From positions 1 to 41,698 of the forward strand of contig CAKRTC010000017.1 of the NCBI GenBank assembly GCA_934402055.1: a stretch of DNA of 41,698 nucleotides. The letters run 5' to 3'. Positions 1-8,081 of this stretch are shown here, piece after piece. The translations under genes were made by a program, and so were the position numbers. Positions within the stretch are counted from its first letter, which is position 1; each line of letters opens with the position of its first letter. This DNA comes from an uncultured Lachnospiraceae bacterium (GTDB taxonomy: Bacteria > Bacillota > Clostridia > Lachnospirales > Lachnospiraceae). Under the pieces are notes generated by a model. That model was not told the DNA's origin. It ran no database searches and was given only the letters and a program-made list of their open reading frames with translations.

Positions 1-49
1 TATACACTTCCTCGTTGCCTAGGTGTGTTTGGGACTTTCACCCGTTAGA

Positions 50-66
50 GCGCGCCCATGGCGCGC
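50..66. other. GC-rich perfect hairpin at left edge
   Basis: GCGCGCC and GGCGCGC form a perfect 7-bp stem around a CAT loop. The element lies beyond the glgP terminator. No gene can be assigned to bases 1-69. It may belong to the end of a gene or RNA that continues outside the window. Confidence 0.4.
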
Positions 67-69
67 AAA

Positions 70-123
70 CAAAAAGACCTGCGGGTACGGCTACATTTAT
101 GTAAGCTTCGTCCCCGCAGATCT
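70..123 (-). terminator. Rho-independent terminator of the thrC-glgP end of the operon
   Basis: On the minus strand an 11-bp stem (arms at 113-123 and 75-85, one G-U pair) is followed at once by a U-rich run, UUUUUGUUU. It lies 17 bases past the glgP stop codon. This placement and structure fit an intrinsic terminator closing the long minus-strand gene block. Confidence 0.8.
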
Positions 124-139
124 CATCATACTTTATTTA

Positions 140-2572
140 TCAGATAGATTTATGCTCCACATGCCAGATATTATCGGCATACTGTGCTATTGCTCTGTCT
201 GCCGCAAACAAGCCCGATCTTGCGATATTGTGTATGCTCATATCATTCCATCTTGCTCTGTCAAGATAAGTCTCGGCCATACGCTTCTGCGCATTTACAT
301 AGCTGTCGAAATCCGCCAGCAGCATGAACTCGTCTGCCGGGCTTCCGTTGCCTCCGATGATAAGCCTGTTGTATATATCCTCATAGCTTTCACCGTCTCC
401 GAAGCCTGCCCTCATATTGTCGAGCACATTTCTGACACGCTCATCACTGTTGTATATGCCCATAGGATCATAGCCGCTTGACTTAAGTGCATTGACCTCG
501 TCGGCATGCAGTCCGAAGAGGAACATGTTGTCATCTCCGATAAGCTCATGCATCTCGACATTTGCACCGTCAAGAGTACCTATGGTAAGCGCACCGTTCA
601 TCATAAACTTCATGTTGCCGGTTCCGCTTGCCTCCTTGCCCGCAGTAGATATCTGCTCCGAGACCTCGGCTGCCGGCATAAGATGCTCAGCGAGTGATAC
701 TCTGTAGTTTTCCATAAATACCACCTTGAGCCTGTCCTTACATACCGGATCCTTGTCTATGCAGTCGGCAAGCGAGTTGATAAGCCTGATTATACGTTTT
801 GCGACAGCATATCCAGGGGCTGCCTTCGCTCCGAAGAGGAAGGTCTGGGGTGTCTTGATAAAATCTCTGTCGTCATGCAGCTTCTGATAAAGATAAATAA
901 TATGCATGACATTGAGCAGCTGACGCTTGTACTCATGCAGACGCTTTGCCTGAACATCAAATATCGAATTCGGGTCGATGATAACGCCCTGCTCCTTGTA
1001 CATATAGTCGGCAAAGCTCTTCTTGTTTGCCGTCTTTATCTGCTCAATACGCAGCTGTGCTTCTTTTCCTCCGGCAAGCTTATCAAGCTTCTCAAGTGCG
1101 GATGCATGAGTCAGATATTTATCTCCTCCGAGATAATCTCTTATAAAGCCGTCAAGCCCCGTATTGATCTCAGCAAGCCAGCGTCTGTGATCGATACCGT
1201 TTGTGACATTGTGGAACTTCTCCGGTGTCATGCTGTAGAAGTTCTTGAACACATCATTCTTAAGTATATCCGAATGCAGCCCGCTTACGCCGTTTACTGC
1301 CATTCCGGCGGCAACACACAGGTTTGCCATGCGTACCTCTCCGCCCCAGATGATAGCTGTATTGTGAACCTTTTCCGTATCATGGAAATATTCCTCACAC
1401 TTAGTCTGCCAGCGTCTTGCTATCTCCTTGACTATCTGCCATATACGCGGAAGTATACGCTCGATAAGCTCCTGTGACCAGCGCTCCAATGCCTCCCACA
1501 TAACTGTGTGATTGGTGTAAGCCACAGATCTGCTTGTGATATACCATGCCTTATCCCAGCTCATATTATGCTCATCCATAAATATACGCATAAGCTCCGG
1601 AATACAAAGTGTCGGATGCGTATCATTTATCTGGATGACATTCTTCTCATGGAAATTGTCAAGAGTTCCGTAGGTGCCGAGGTGCTTGCGTACTATGCTC
1701 TGCATAGTTGCAGACACAAAGAAATACTGCTGCTTAAGTCTGAGCGACTTTCCCTCACTGTGCTTATCCTCAGGATAGAGTACCTTGGCAATGCTCTCTG
1801 CCATAGCGCGTTCCTCAACTGCCTTGACATACTCTCCCCTTGAATAATAAGACATATCCACAGGCACCGAGGATTTGGCATCCCAGAGTCTCAGCACATT
1901 GGTATGGCGTGTATTGTAACCCGCAATGATCATATCACACGGAACAGCCGTAACCTTGGTAGCTCCCTCAAGTGTGATATGTGCCTTGCCGTTTTCCCAG
2001 CTCTCATTGACCGTTCCGCCGAAGAGTACCTCCTCGGCCTCCTCAGGCTTCGTAAGCAGCCAGGCATCTCCTATGGAACGCCAGTTATCCGGCAGCTCTA
2101 CCTGCTCTCCGTCAATTATCTTCTGCTTGAAGATACCAAGCTCGTAACAGATGGAATAACCTGTTGCAGGTATCTCAAGCGTAGTCATTGCCTCAAGATA
2201 ACAAGCGGCAAGACGTCCGAGTCCTCCGTTTCCGAGTGCCGCATCAGGCTCGGCCTCAAATATATCCGAGGCATTAAAGCCGAGATGCTCCAATGCTTCT
2301 TTAAGCTGATCCAGTAAATGAAGATTAAATGCATTCTTCATAAGGCTTCTGCCCATGAGGAATTCGAGAGACATATAATGCACCTGCTTTTTATGCTCTC
2401 TTACAGCCTTTTTTCTTGTCTCCACTTCCTGTATGGCCATGCGGTCTCTTATAACAAGAGCGCAGGCCTTAAGCATCTCGGTCTCGCTTGCCTCTTCGGC
2501 AGTCTTGCCGAAATGTATCATCAGCTTATCGATCAACGCTCTTTCCATTTCGCTTGAATTTGAAACAGACAT
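140..2572 (-). CDS. glgP: Glycogen/alpha-glucan phosphorylase
   Basis: This 810-residue protein has the full length of the GT35 glycogen phosphorylase family. It releases glucose-1-phosphate from alpha-1,4-glucans using inorganic phosphate and pyridoxal phosphate. The family signature EASGTGNMKFMMNGALTIGT is intact, and the PLP-binding lysine is near residue 655. The N-terminal segment HYMSLEFLMGRSL and the glycine-rich ALGNGGLGRLAACYLE, both typical of phosphorylases, are also present. The ATG follows AAAGGAGAG at a good distance. The gene lies 27 bases after thrC, so it is probably co-transcribed with hom-thrC although the pathways differ. No other glycogen gene is in view. The protein is cytoplasmic. 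Whether it prefers glycogen or maltodextrin cannot be told from sequence alone. Confidence 0.97.
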   Translation of the reverse strand: MSVSNSSEMERALIDKLMIHFGKTAEEASETEMLKACALVIRDRMAIQEVETRKKAVREHKKQVHYMSLEFLMGRSLMKNAFNLHLLDQLKEALEHLGFNASDIFEAEPDAALGNGGLGRLAACYLEAMTTLEIPATGYSICYELGIFKQKIIDGEQVELPDNWRSIGDAWLLTKPEEAEEVLFGGTVNESWENGKAHITLEGATKVTAVPCDMIIAGYNTRHTNVLRLWDAKSSVPVDMSYYSRGEYVKAVEERAMAESIAKVLYPEDKHSEGKSLRLKQQYFFVSATMQSIVRKHLGTYGTLDNFHEKNVIQINDTHPTLCIPELMRIFMDEHNMSWDKAWYITSRSVAYTNHTVMWEALERWSQELIERILPRIWQIVKEIARRWQTKCEEYFHDTEKVHNTAIIWGGEVRMANLCVAAGMAVNGVSGLHSDILKNDVFKNFYSMTPEKFHNVTNGIDHRRWLAEINTGLDGFIRDYLGGDKYLTHASALEKLDKLAGGKEAQLRIEQIKTANKKSFADYMYKEQGVIIDPNSIFDVQAKRLHEYKRQLLNVMHIIYLYQKLHDDRDFIKTPQTFLFGAKAAPGYAVAKRIIRLINSLADCIDKDPVCKDRLKVVFMENYRVSLAEHLMPAAEVSEQISTAGKEASGTGNMKFMMNGALTIGTLDGANVEMHELIGDDNMFLFGLHADEVNALKSSGYDPMGIYNSDERVRNVLDNMRAGFGDGESYEDIYNRLIIGGNGSPADEFMLLADFDSYVNAQKRMAETYLDRARWNDMSIHNIARSGLFAADRAIAQYADNIWHVEHKSI

Positions 2573-2599
2573 GTGTCGTGGTCTCTCCTTTAATAGTGT

Positions 2600-4066
2600 T
2601 TATCCCTCAATGCACTTTACTGCAAAATCAGCCATGCCGTCGATATCAACAACATCCTTATGTCTGATCTCCTTGGTCTTAAGAGATGCAAGTGCCTCCG
2701 GAATCTTTTCTCCTGTCTTGGCAGAAAGTGCTTCCATATAAGCGAAGCCGTCTGCCGATGCATCTCCCTCAAGTAATCCGAAGATAGACTCATATGCATC
2801 CTTTGCAAACTTGAACGGACTTGCGGTTGAAAGTATCACCTGCTTATTGCCGGTATGCAGCTCCTCGGCAACCTTATATGCGCATGCGGTATGCGGATCT
2901 ATGAGACGATGATCCTCGTTGAATGCCTTGGCGATAGCCTGCTTTGACTCCTCATTGGTAGCATATCCGCAGTCAAATACCTCGCGAAGCTTATCGAATA
3001 CCTCAGGCTTCACTTCAAATCTGCCCTTCTCATTAAGATCCTTCATAAGACCTGCAACATACTCACAGTCACAGCCCGAAGCATAGAAGAGCATACGCTC
3101 AAGGTTTGAAGATACGAGTATATCCATGCTCGGTGAGATAGTCTTGATAAAATCTCTGTTCTTATCGTAAATACCTGTCTTAAGGAAATCCGTAAGCACA
3201 TTGTTCTCGTTTGATGCAACGATAAGCTTGCCTACCGGAAGTCCGAGCAGCTTGGCATAATAGCCTGCAAGTATATCTCCGAAGTTTCCTGTCGGAACTA
3301 TATAATCAAGCTTATCTCCGTAGCTTATCGCTCCGCGCTTAACAAGCTGCTTGTAAGCCTCGATATAATAGATCACCTGTGGAACGAGACGGCCTACATT
3401 GATGGAGTTGGCACTTGACAGTGAGACATTATACTTGTTCCTGATCTCCTCTGTCATTGTTCCGAAGATCTTCTTAACTCCTGTCTGGCAATCATCAAAG
3501 TTTCCTCTGACAGCAGCTACATGTACATTTCCGCCCTCTGCCGTTGCCATCTGAAGATACTGAATATCACTTACCTTGCCGTAAGGATAGTATACCGTTA
3601 TGCCTATATTTTCCGCATCCTGAAATCCCGAAAGTGCAGCCTTGCCTGTATCTCCGCTTGTTGCGGTAAGTATCATTACCTTCTCGCCCTTAAGTGCCTT
3701 TGACATAAGCTGCGGAAGCATGCAAAGCGCCATATCCTTAAATGCGGATGTCGGTCCGTGATACAGCTCAAGAAGATACTTGTCACCGATCTCGGTAACA
3801 GGTGTAAGATCTTCGGTCTCAAACTTGCCCTTGTATGCTCTGCTTATGCAGTACTTGAGTTCCTCATCGGTATAATCATCCAATAATACCTTGAATACGG
3901 CATAAACTATCTCCTCATAGCTTTTGTCCATGAGTGACTTCATGTCAACGGATGCCTTTAAGATCTCATCACTTACAAAGAGACCGCCGTCAGGGCAGAG
4001 GCCCTTAAGTACCGCATCCTTTGAACCACATAATACCTGTCTGCTTCTTGTGCTGTGATATTGCAT
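2600..4066 (-). CDS. thrC: Threonine synthase
   Basis: This enzyme converts O-phosphohomoserine to threonine in a PLP-dependent reaction. The long fold-type II form of about 490 residues fits the 488 residues seen here. The PLP lysine lies in YHGPTSAFKDMAL (K110 from the chosen start), and the phosphate-binding loop is TSGDTGKAA (about 137-144). I chose the ATG giving MQYHSTRS, the usual family N-terminus, which follows a GAGAGG-type site. A start at 4111 is also open but would overlap hom and lacks family support. The gene lies 19 bases downstream of hom, forming a threonine-synthesis pair. Homoserine kinase (thrB) is not in this window. Confidence 0.97.
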   Translation of the reverse strand: MQYHSTRSRQVLCGSKDAVLKGLCPDGGLFVSDEILKASVDMKSLMDKSYEEIVYAVFKVLLDDYTDEELKYCISRAYKGKFETEDLTPVTEIGDKYLLELYHGPTSAFKDMALCMLPQLMSKALKGEKVMILTATSGDTGKAALSGFQDAENIGITVYYPYGKVSDIQYLQMATAEGGNVHVAAVRGNFDDCQTGVKKIFGTMTEEIRNKYNVSLSSANSINVGRLVPQVIYYIEAYKQLVKRGAISYGDKLDYIVPTGNFGDILAGYYAKLLGLPVGKLIVASNENNVLTDFLKTGIYDKNRDFIKTISPSMDILVSSNLERMLFYASGCDCEYVAGLMKDLNEKGRFEVKPEVFDKLREVFDCGYATNEESKQAIAKAFNEDHRLIDPHTACAYKVAEELHTGNKQVILSTASPFKFAKDAYESIFGLLEGDASADGFAYMEALSAKTGEKIPEALASLKTKEIRHKDVVDIDGMADFAVKCIEG

Positions 4067-4085
4067 TTCTTCTACCTCTCTACTA

Positions 4086-5162
4086 TCAATCGTTATCCAT
4101 CTCAAAAGCAAGGGCCACTTCCCTGTCTCTGGCTATGGCCGTAAGATGCTCTAAATTACCGTGTATCGCCTGCCCTCCTATATAACCTGTTCCGGTCAGA
4201 AGTTCCGGATCATATACAAGCTCATTTGTGAATATAAACTCAGGCTGTGTATTAATAGTCTCTTTGACCGTATGACAGTCTCTTACCACCGCATCTGCGG
4301 TAGGTCTGCCTCCGGCACCCTGACCGTACAGCTTGATATCTCCGCAATTATCGCCTGTAATGATGCCCATATTGTAGTTAAGCGGAACATTTGCCTCAAT
4401 AGAGCCGGCGTTAACGACCACCGGCACTACTCCGAGTGCATATCTGTTTCCCTTTCTCTTGGAAATGCCCATATACTTTACGGTCTTGCCTGTCTCCGCA
4501 AAGCCGTCCATCAGCCTCTTGGTGATCATATCCATTCCGTATACCGGATAATCCGAAGTAATATATCCTCTGTAAGCGGTTGCAGAGAGTATGCTTATCT
4601 TATTGGCTACGTCAAATCCGCCGATATCCGCTGTGGGATCCGCCTCGGCATATCCGAGTCTCTGTGCGTCCTTAAGCATATCGTCAAACTCTGCTCTTTC
4701 CTTGAACATCTTATACAATATGTAGTTCGTGGTTCCGTTCAGTATACCGAATACCGAATTTATCTCATTACATCGTGAAAGCGATATAAGCTCGGCAACT
4801 ATAGGAACGGTTCCTCCGCAGGTAGCCTCATATCGAAGCTGCAGCTTTCCTTTGTCGGCAAGTGTGGTAAGCTCTTTGAAGCCTCTGCAAAGTGCCGCCT
4901 TGTTTGCTGTAACAACATGCTTTCTTGCCGCAAGTGCCTGTCTCATGTATTGAAGCGACAGATCCAGACCTCCGAGAAGGTCTACAACTATCATTATCTC
5001 ATTATCGGTCAGTATAGTGTTGATGTCCGTTATCATGCGAGGCTCTGTGTCCTTGCCCTTACGTCTCAAAATATACTTTATCTCAAAATCCGAATCTCTT
5101 TCGTCTATATACTTGCAGAAGGCCTGAGCCACTCCGCCGTATCCCAATACAGCTATCTTCAT
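4086..5162 (-). CDS. hom: Homoserine dehydrogenase (short form without ACT domain)
   Basis: The protein reduces aspartate semialdehyde to homoserine with NAD(P)H, the branch step to threonine and methionine. Residues 1-20 hold the Rossmann motif in MKIAVLGYGGVAQAF. The catalytic domain follows, with GILNGTTNYILYKM and the AEADPTADIGGFDVANK segment typical of the family. At 358 residues it ends after the catalytic domain, so the C-terminal ACT domain that usually gives threonine feedback is absent. The ATG has a GGAG site. It is followed by thrC after 19 bases and preceded by gerW after 33, so it is likely read through from upstream. Confidence 0.95.
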   Translation of the reverse strand: MKIAVLGYGGVAQAFCKYIDERDSDFEIKYILRRKGKDTEPRMITDINTILTDNEIMIVVDLLGGLDLSLQYMRQALAARKHVVTANKAALCRGFKELTTLADKGKLQLRYEATCGGTVPIVAELISLSRCNEINSVFGILNGTTNYILYKMFKERAEFDDMLKDAQRLGYAEADPTADIGGFDVANKISILSATAYRGYITSDYPVYGMDMITKRLMDGFAETGKTVKYMGISKRKGNRYALGVVPVVVNAGSIEANVPLNYNMGIITGDNCGDIKLYGQGAGGRPTADAVVRDCHTVKETINTQPEFIFTNELVYDPELLTGTGYIGGQAIHGNLEHLTAIARDREVALAFEMDND

Positions 5163-5195
5163 GAAAATGCTCCGTTATGTAATGAATAGTAAAGC

Positions 5196-5669
5196 TTATT
5201 TATTCTTTTCGGGATCGATCACTTCGATATCCCCGACATTTTCGGCATCCATATCGTTTAATATTTCCTCTGCCTGAGCCTTGGCCTTATCACTTATTCC
5301 GCCGCCCTTGATACGCTCGACCGTCTCCGGTATCAGATCTAAAAGTCTCGTTAATATGTCCTGATCCTTGACATTTACTATGCGCACCTTATTGCCCTGA
5401 AGGACTATCATGGCTATCGGACTTATCCTTGCACTCATAGCTCCCGCACCGTTATTGTGTGCATTATTCTTAAGTGTGCCGGAGGCAAGACCCGCCGATA
5501 TCTCGGTCAAAGGGATCAGTATGGTATCTCCTATCTCAATAGGCTCTCCGACTACCGTCTTGGACTGAAGCAGGCTCTCCATGCCTCCGAAAAGTGCCTG
5601 CAGCGTCACTCCGAGTCCGTCATTGTTAAGTCCGAGGTTGATATTAAGCTTATCTGAAGCTTTTGCCAT
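5196..5669 (-). CDS. gerW: GerW/YtfJ-family sporulation protein
   Basis: This 157-residue protein matches the GerW (YtfJ) family. In Bacillus this family is linked to spore germination and is made in the forespore. Visible family features are the N-terminal MESLLQSKTVVGEPIEIGDTI region, the central ISAGLASG glycine-rich turn, a short Gly/Ala linker, SPIAMIVLQGNKVRIV, and the C-terminal LLDLIPETVERIK. The start at 5669 (MAKASDK) has AGGAGAG six bases upstream. A longer open frame to 5732 would run into an inverted repeat and is unlikely to be translated. The upstream neighbour is a DUF2953 protein, as with ytfI next to ytfJ in Bacillus, which supports the call. Confidence 0.9.
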   Translation of the reverse strand: MAKASDKLNINLGLNNDGLGVTLQALFGGMESLLQSKTVVGEPIEIGDTILIPLTEISAGLASGTLKNNAHNNGAGAMSARISPIAMIVLQGNKVRIVNVKDQDILTRLLDLIPETVERIKGGGISDKAKAQAEEILNDMDAENVGDIEVIDPEKNK

Positions 5670-5698
5670 TTTGTACTCTCCTGACTCAATGTCTGCAA

Positions 5699-5771
5699 GG
5701 ATCACACTTTGCCTAAACCCTACACCGGGCATACCTTATGCCCGGACTTCGGTCCTTAGACATTGTGATCA
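5699..5771. repeat. 71-bp imperfect inverted repeat between DUF2953 gene and gerW
   Basis: The outer arms GATCACA (5700-5706) and TGTGATC (5764-5770) match perfectly. Inside them CTAA pairs with TTAG, and the centre is a perfect 9-bp hairpin, CCGGGCATA (5725-5733) with TATGCCCGG (5737-5745), around a CCT loop. The element fills about half of the intergenic space. There is no U run, so it is not a normal terminator. It could be an RNA processing or stability element, or a dispersed palindromic repeat. Confidence 0.75.
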
Positions 5772-5812
5772 TATAATACTTTTGTATACTGCAAATGTAT
5801 ACGACGGCAAAT

Positions 5813-6988
5813 CTAAGTATCAAGCTCGAGTATCCTTCTTGCCTTCTTATACATTGCCCTTAACTGTTTATTGAAAAAGATCCTGAGAGCTGCTTCTGCG
5901 GGAACTATCACTCTGATCCTACCCCTTATATCAAGCTCTCCGTCAATTATTTCCTTGTCGAAATCCGGGATCATCTCTATATGCTCGGCATACAGCGGGT
6001 AAAGTACCGATGCAAGCATCATAGCCCGTCCCGTTGTATACGGATCGTCAAATCCCAGCCTCAGATATCCCTTGCCCCTGCGAGGCTTAAGCTCCTTAAG
6101 CAGCTTAAGTATACGGCTTATAAGCAGCTCCCTGCCCTTTGCAAATCTTTCATCCTGCCAGAGCGCTTTAAGCGCCTTAAGCTGTCCGCTTCGCTTATCA
6201 TAAGCTGCCTTAAGCTTTTTAAGCACTTCGGCCGCACTCTTCAGAAGCTCTTTGAGCTTGGCTTCAAGGCCGTCAATAAATGTGCTTATCCTATCTGCAA
6301 GTCTTCGAGGAAATTCCTTTATCCTGCCCATCCTCGCCTTGGTCTTGCCTTTGATCGAATTTATAAAGCGCTCTGCGACATCCTCAAGACTCTCAAGTTT
6401 ATCTCTCAGCTTATTTGATGAATAAACCGTGATCCTTGCTTTGCTTTTGATCTCCGAGCCGTCTTTTTGCTCTGAGTCTGATAGCTGCTTTATCTGCCCG
6501 GCCACAGCTGATGTGCGTTGATCCGCTTCCTTATCATCCGAAACCGGTACTAAAAAAAGCTTGTCCTCCCCGATATCGCTACGTATCCCTGATGTCGAAG
6601 CTGCTGCTTTGCTTTCAAAGCTTAGCGTGGTTTTCGTATCGGCGGTCACATCTGCCTGCGAAGTTTTATCATTGCGAAAAGCCTCCGCCGGGCTTTCACC
6701 CACAGTACTTTCCTCGCCTTCATCCTCTGACAGATCCAGTATCTTAAAGCCGCAGATACTTATATAAGCGCTTGCTTTCTCATCCTTTCCGGCGCTTGCC
6801 CTAAAACCCAGGACTCCGAAGAGCCACTTTGCCTCGGCAGTTCCGCAATGCATCTCATCGTGAAAGCTCCCCTTTATTCTGTATCTTATCGGTGCAAACA
6901 GGATAAGTCCTGTCAGGATGAGCAGCAAGGCAAGCAGTATAAGGATAATGATCAATATTACTTTGATTATGCCAAATACTATAGTCAA
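5813..6988 (-). CDS. DUF2953 domain membrane-anchored protein (YtfI-like)
   Basis: This protein begins with a strongly hydrophobic segment (about residues 5-32) followed by FAPIRYRIKG, so it is a single-pass membrane protein. A low-complexity Ser/Ala/Glu/Lys linker spans roughly 85-190, and a Lys/Leu-rich helical stretch runs over 200-300. The C-terminus carries the DUF2953 signature: GYLRLGFDDPYTTGRAM, then a segment ending MIPDFDKEIIDGELDIRGRIRV. The start appears to be TTG, with purine-rich AAGGGG and AGGAC upstream, and no better ATG exists before the domain. It lies 19 bases after pncC and directly upstream of gerW. In Bacillus ytfI and ytfJ are paired, so a sporulation role is inferred. 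Confidence 0.85.
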   Translation of the reverse strand: MTIVFGIIKVILIIILILLALLLILTGLILFAPIRYRIKGSFHDEMHCGTAEAKWLFGVLGFRASAGKDEKASAYISICGFKILDLSEDEGEESTVGESPAEAFRNDKTSQADVTADTKTTLSFESKAAASTSGIRSDIGEDKLFLVPVSDDKEADQRTSAVAGQIKQLSDSEQKDGSEIKSKARITVYSSNKLRDKLESLEDVAERFINSIKGKTKARMGRIKEFPRRLADRISTFIDGLEAKLKELLKSAAEVLKKLKAAYDKRSGQLKALKALWQDERFAKGRELLISRILKLLKELKPRRGKGYLRLGFDDPYTTGRAMMLASVLYPLYAEHIEMIPDFDKEIIDGELDIRGRIRVIVPAEAALRIFFNKQLRAMYKKARRILELDT

Positions 6989-7007
6989 AGTCCTGCCGCC
7001 CCTTATA

Positions 7008-7478
7008 TTACATCTCGCTCAGTCTGACGGCACATTCCCTTATTGCCGCATTTGTGGTCTGTCTGCGTATAGACTCTCTGTCTCCGCTGAAGGTATGCTC
7101 CGTAACAGTGGTTACACCGTTTATACAGATACCGGTATAAACACGCCCGACAGGCTTAAACTCAAGGACATCAGGTCCCGCATTACCCGTAGTGGATATA
7201 CCGACATCCGTACCGCCCTTTCTGCAGGCGCCCTCAGCCATAGCCTTGGCAACTTCTGCCGAAACCACGCCGTTTTTCTCTATAAGCTCGGCAGGTACGC
7301 CAAGGAGACTTGTCTTGGTCTCCGAAGCATAGGTGACAAAGCCGCATCTGAATACAGCCGAAGCACCCGGCACCTTGACTATGGTAGCTGACAGCATGCC
7401 TGCTGTCAGTGATTCTGCGGTAGCCACGGTGAGTCCCTTTTCTTTTAATGTTGCTACAAGCTCAGTCTCGCCAACCAT
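7008..7478 (-). CDS. pncC: CinA C-terminal domain protein (nicotinamide-nucleotide amidohydrolase type)
   Basis: This is a stand-alone 156-residue CinA C-terminal domain. Members of this family (PncC) deamidate NMN to nicotinate mononucleotide in pyridine nucleotide salvage. Diagnostic segments are TVATAESLTAGML near residue 17, the GVPAELIEKNGVVS loop, and ISTTGNAGPD, where the common form is G-I-A-G-P. The FSGDRESIRRQTTNAAI tail is also typical. The ribosome binding site GGAGG lies inside the end of pgsA, only 6 bases separate the two genes, and spacing to the ATG is slightly long. The N-terminal CinA domain is not present nearby. Confidence 0.9.
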   Translation of the reverse strand: MVGETELVATLKEKGLTVATAESLTAGMLSATIVKVPGASAVFRCGFVTYASETKTSLLGVPAELIEKNGVVSAEVAKAMAEGACRKGGTDVGISTTGNAGPDVLEFKPVGRVYTGICINGVTTVTEHTFSGDRESIRRQTTNAAIRECAVRLSEM

Positions 7479-7484
7479 ATCGGA

Positions 7485-8081
7485 TCACATTCCTCCGTCT
7501 GTTATGACTTTGATGTTCTTTGCCATGTAATCTGCAAGAGACACTATGGTAAGCAAAACAACTATCAAAGTGAAAATATTGATGAAAGTGCTTCCGAGCA
7601 ATCCCGGGATGCCGGGAAGTATCAAAACTATACACAATATCATCTGTGTGGTGGTCTTGACCTTACCCCACCAGCTTGCCGCTATAACTATACCGTTATC
7701 GGAGGCAACCAGTCTGAAGCCGCTTATGATAAACTCTCTTGCAATTATAAGTATCACGGCAAGCACGGAAAGCGAGCCCTCCGCCGTAAGCAGTATCATC
7801 GCCGTACATACCAGGAGCTTATCCGCAAGCGGATCCATGAATTTACCGAAATCCGTAACAAGATTGCAGCGTCTTGCTATCTGTCCGTCCAGAAAATCTG
7901 TAAATGATGCAAGACAAAACACAGCAAAAGCCAGATATCTGTACATTCTGAAACTCTCCGGCAATTCTGCTCTCAGCACAGTAATATCCATATCCCCGAC
8001 ACTCAGCATCATAAATACAACAAATACCGGGATCATAAGTACTCTGAGTACAGTCAGTTTATTAGGCAGATTCATCTTCAT
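7485..8081 (-). CDS. pgsA: CDP-diacylglycerol--glycerol-3-phosphate 3-phosphatidyltransferase
   Basis: This integral membrane enzyme makes phosphatidylglycerol phosphate, the committed step to phosphatidylglycerol and cardiolipin. The CDP-alcohol phosphotransferase motif is complete: D-G-(x2)-A-R-(x8)-G-(x3)-D-(x3)-D, within residues about 62-86 (DGQIARR ... DFGKFMDPLADK). Several hydrophobic helices flank it, and 198 residues is normal. Its ATG overlaps the rimO stop as ATGA, so translation is probably coupled. PgsA with CinA and RimO is a common order in Firmicutes. Confidence 0.96.
   Translation of the reverse strand: MKMNLPNKLTVLRVLMIPVFVVFMMLSVGDMDITVLRAELPESFRMYRYLAFAVFCLASFTDFLDGQIARRCNLVTDFGKFMDPLADKLLVCTAMILLTAEGSLSVLAVILIIAREFIISGFRLVASDNGIVIAASWWGKVKTTTQMILCIVLILPGIPGLLGSTFINIFTLIVVLLTIVSLADYMAKNIKVITDGGM

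Noticed and set aside
875..1477. 200-codon open frame on the plus strand
   Set aside because: It lies fully antisense to glgP, whose protein family match is unambiguous. It has no family features of its own. Other long plus-strand frames in the minus-strand block are the same kind of shadow.
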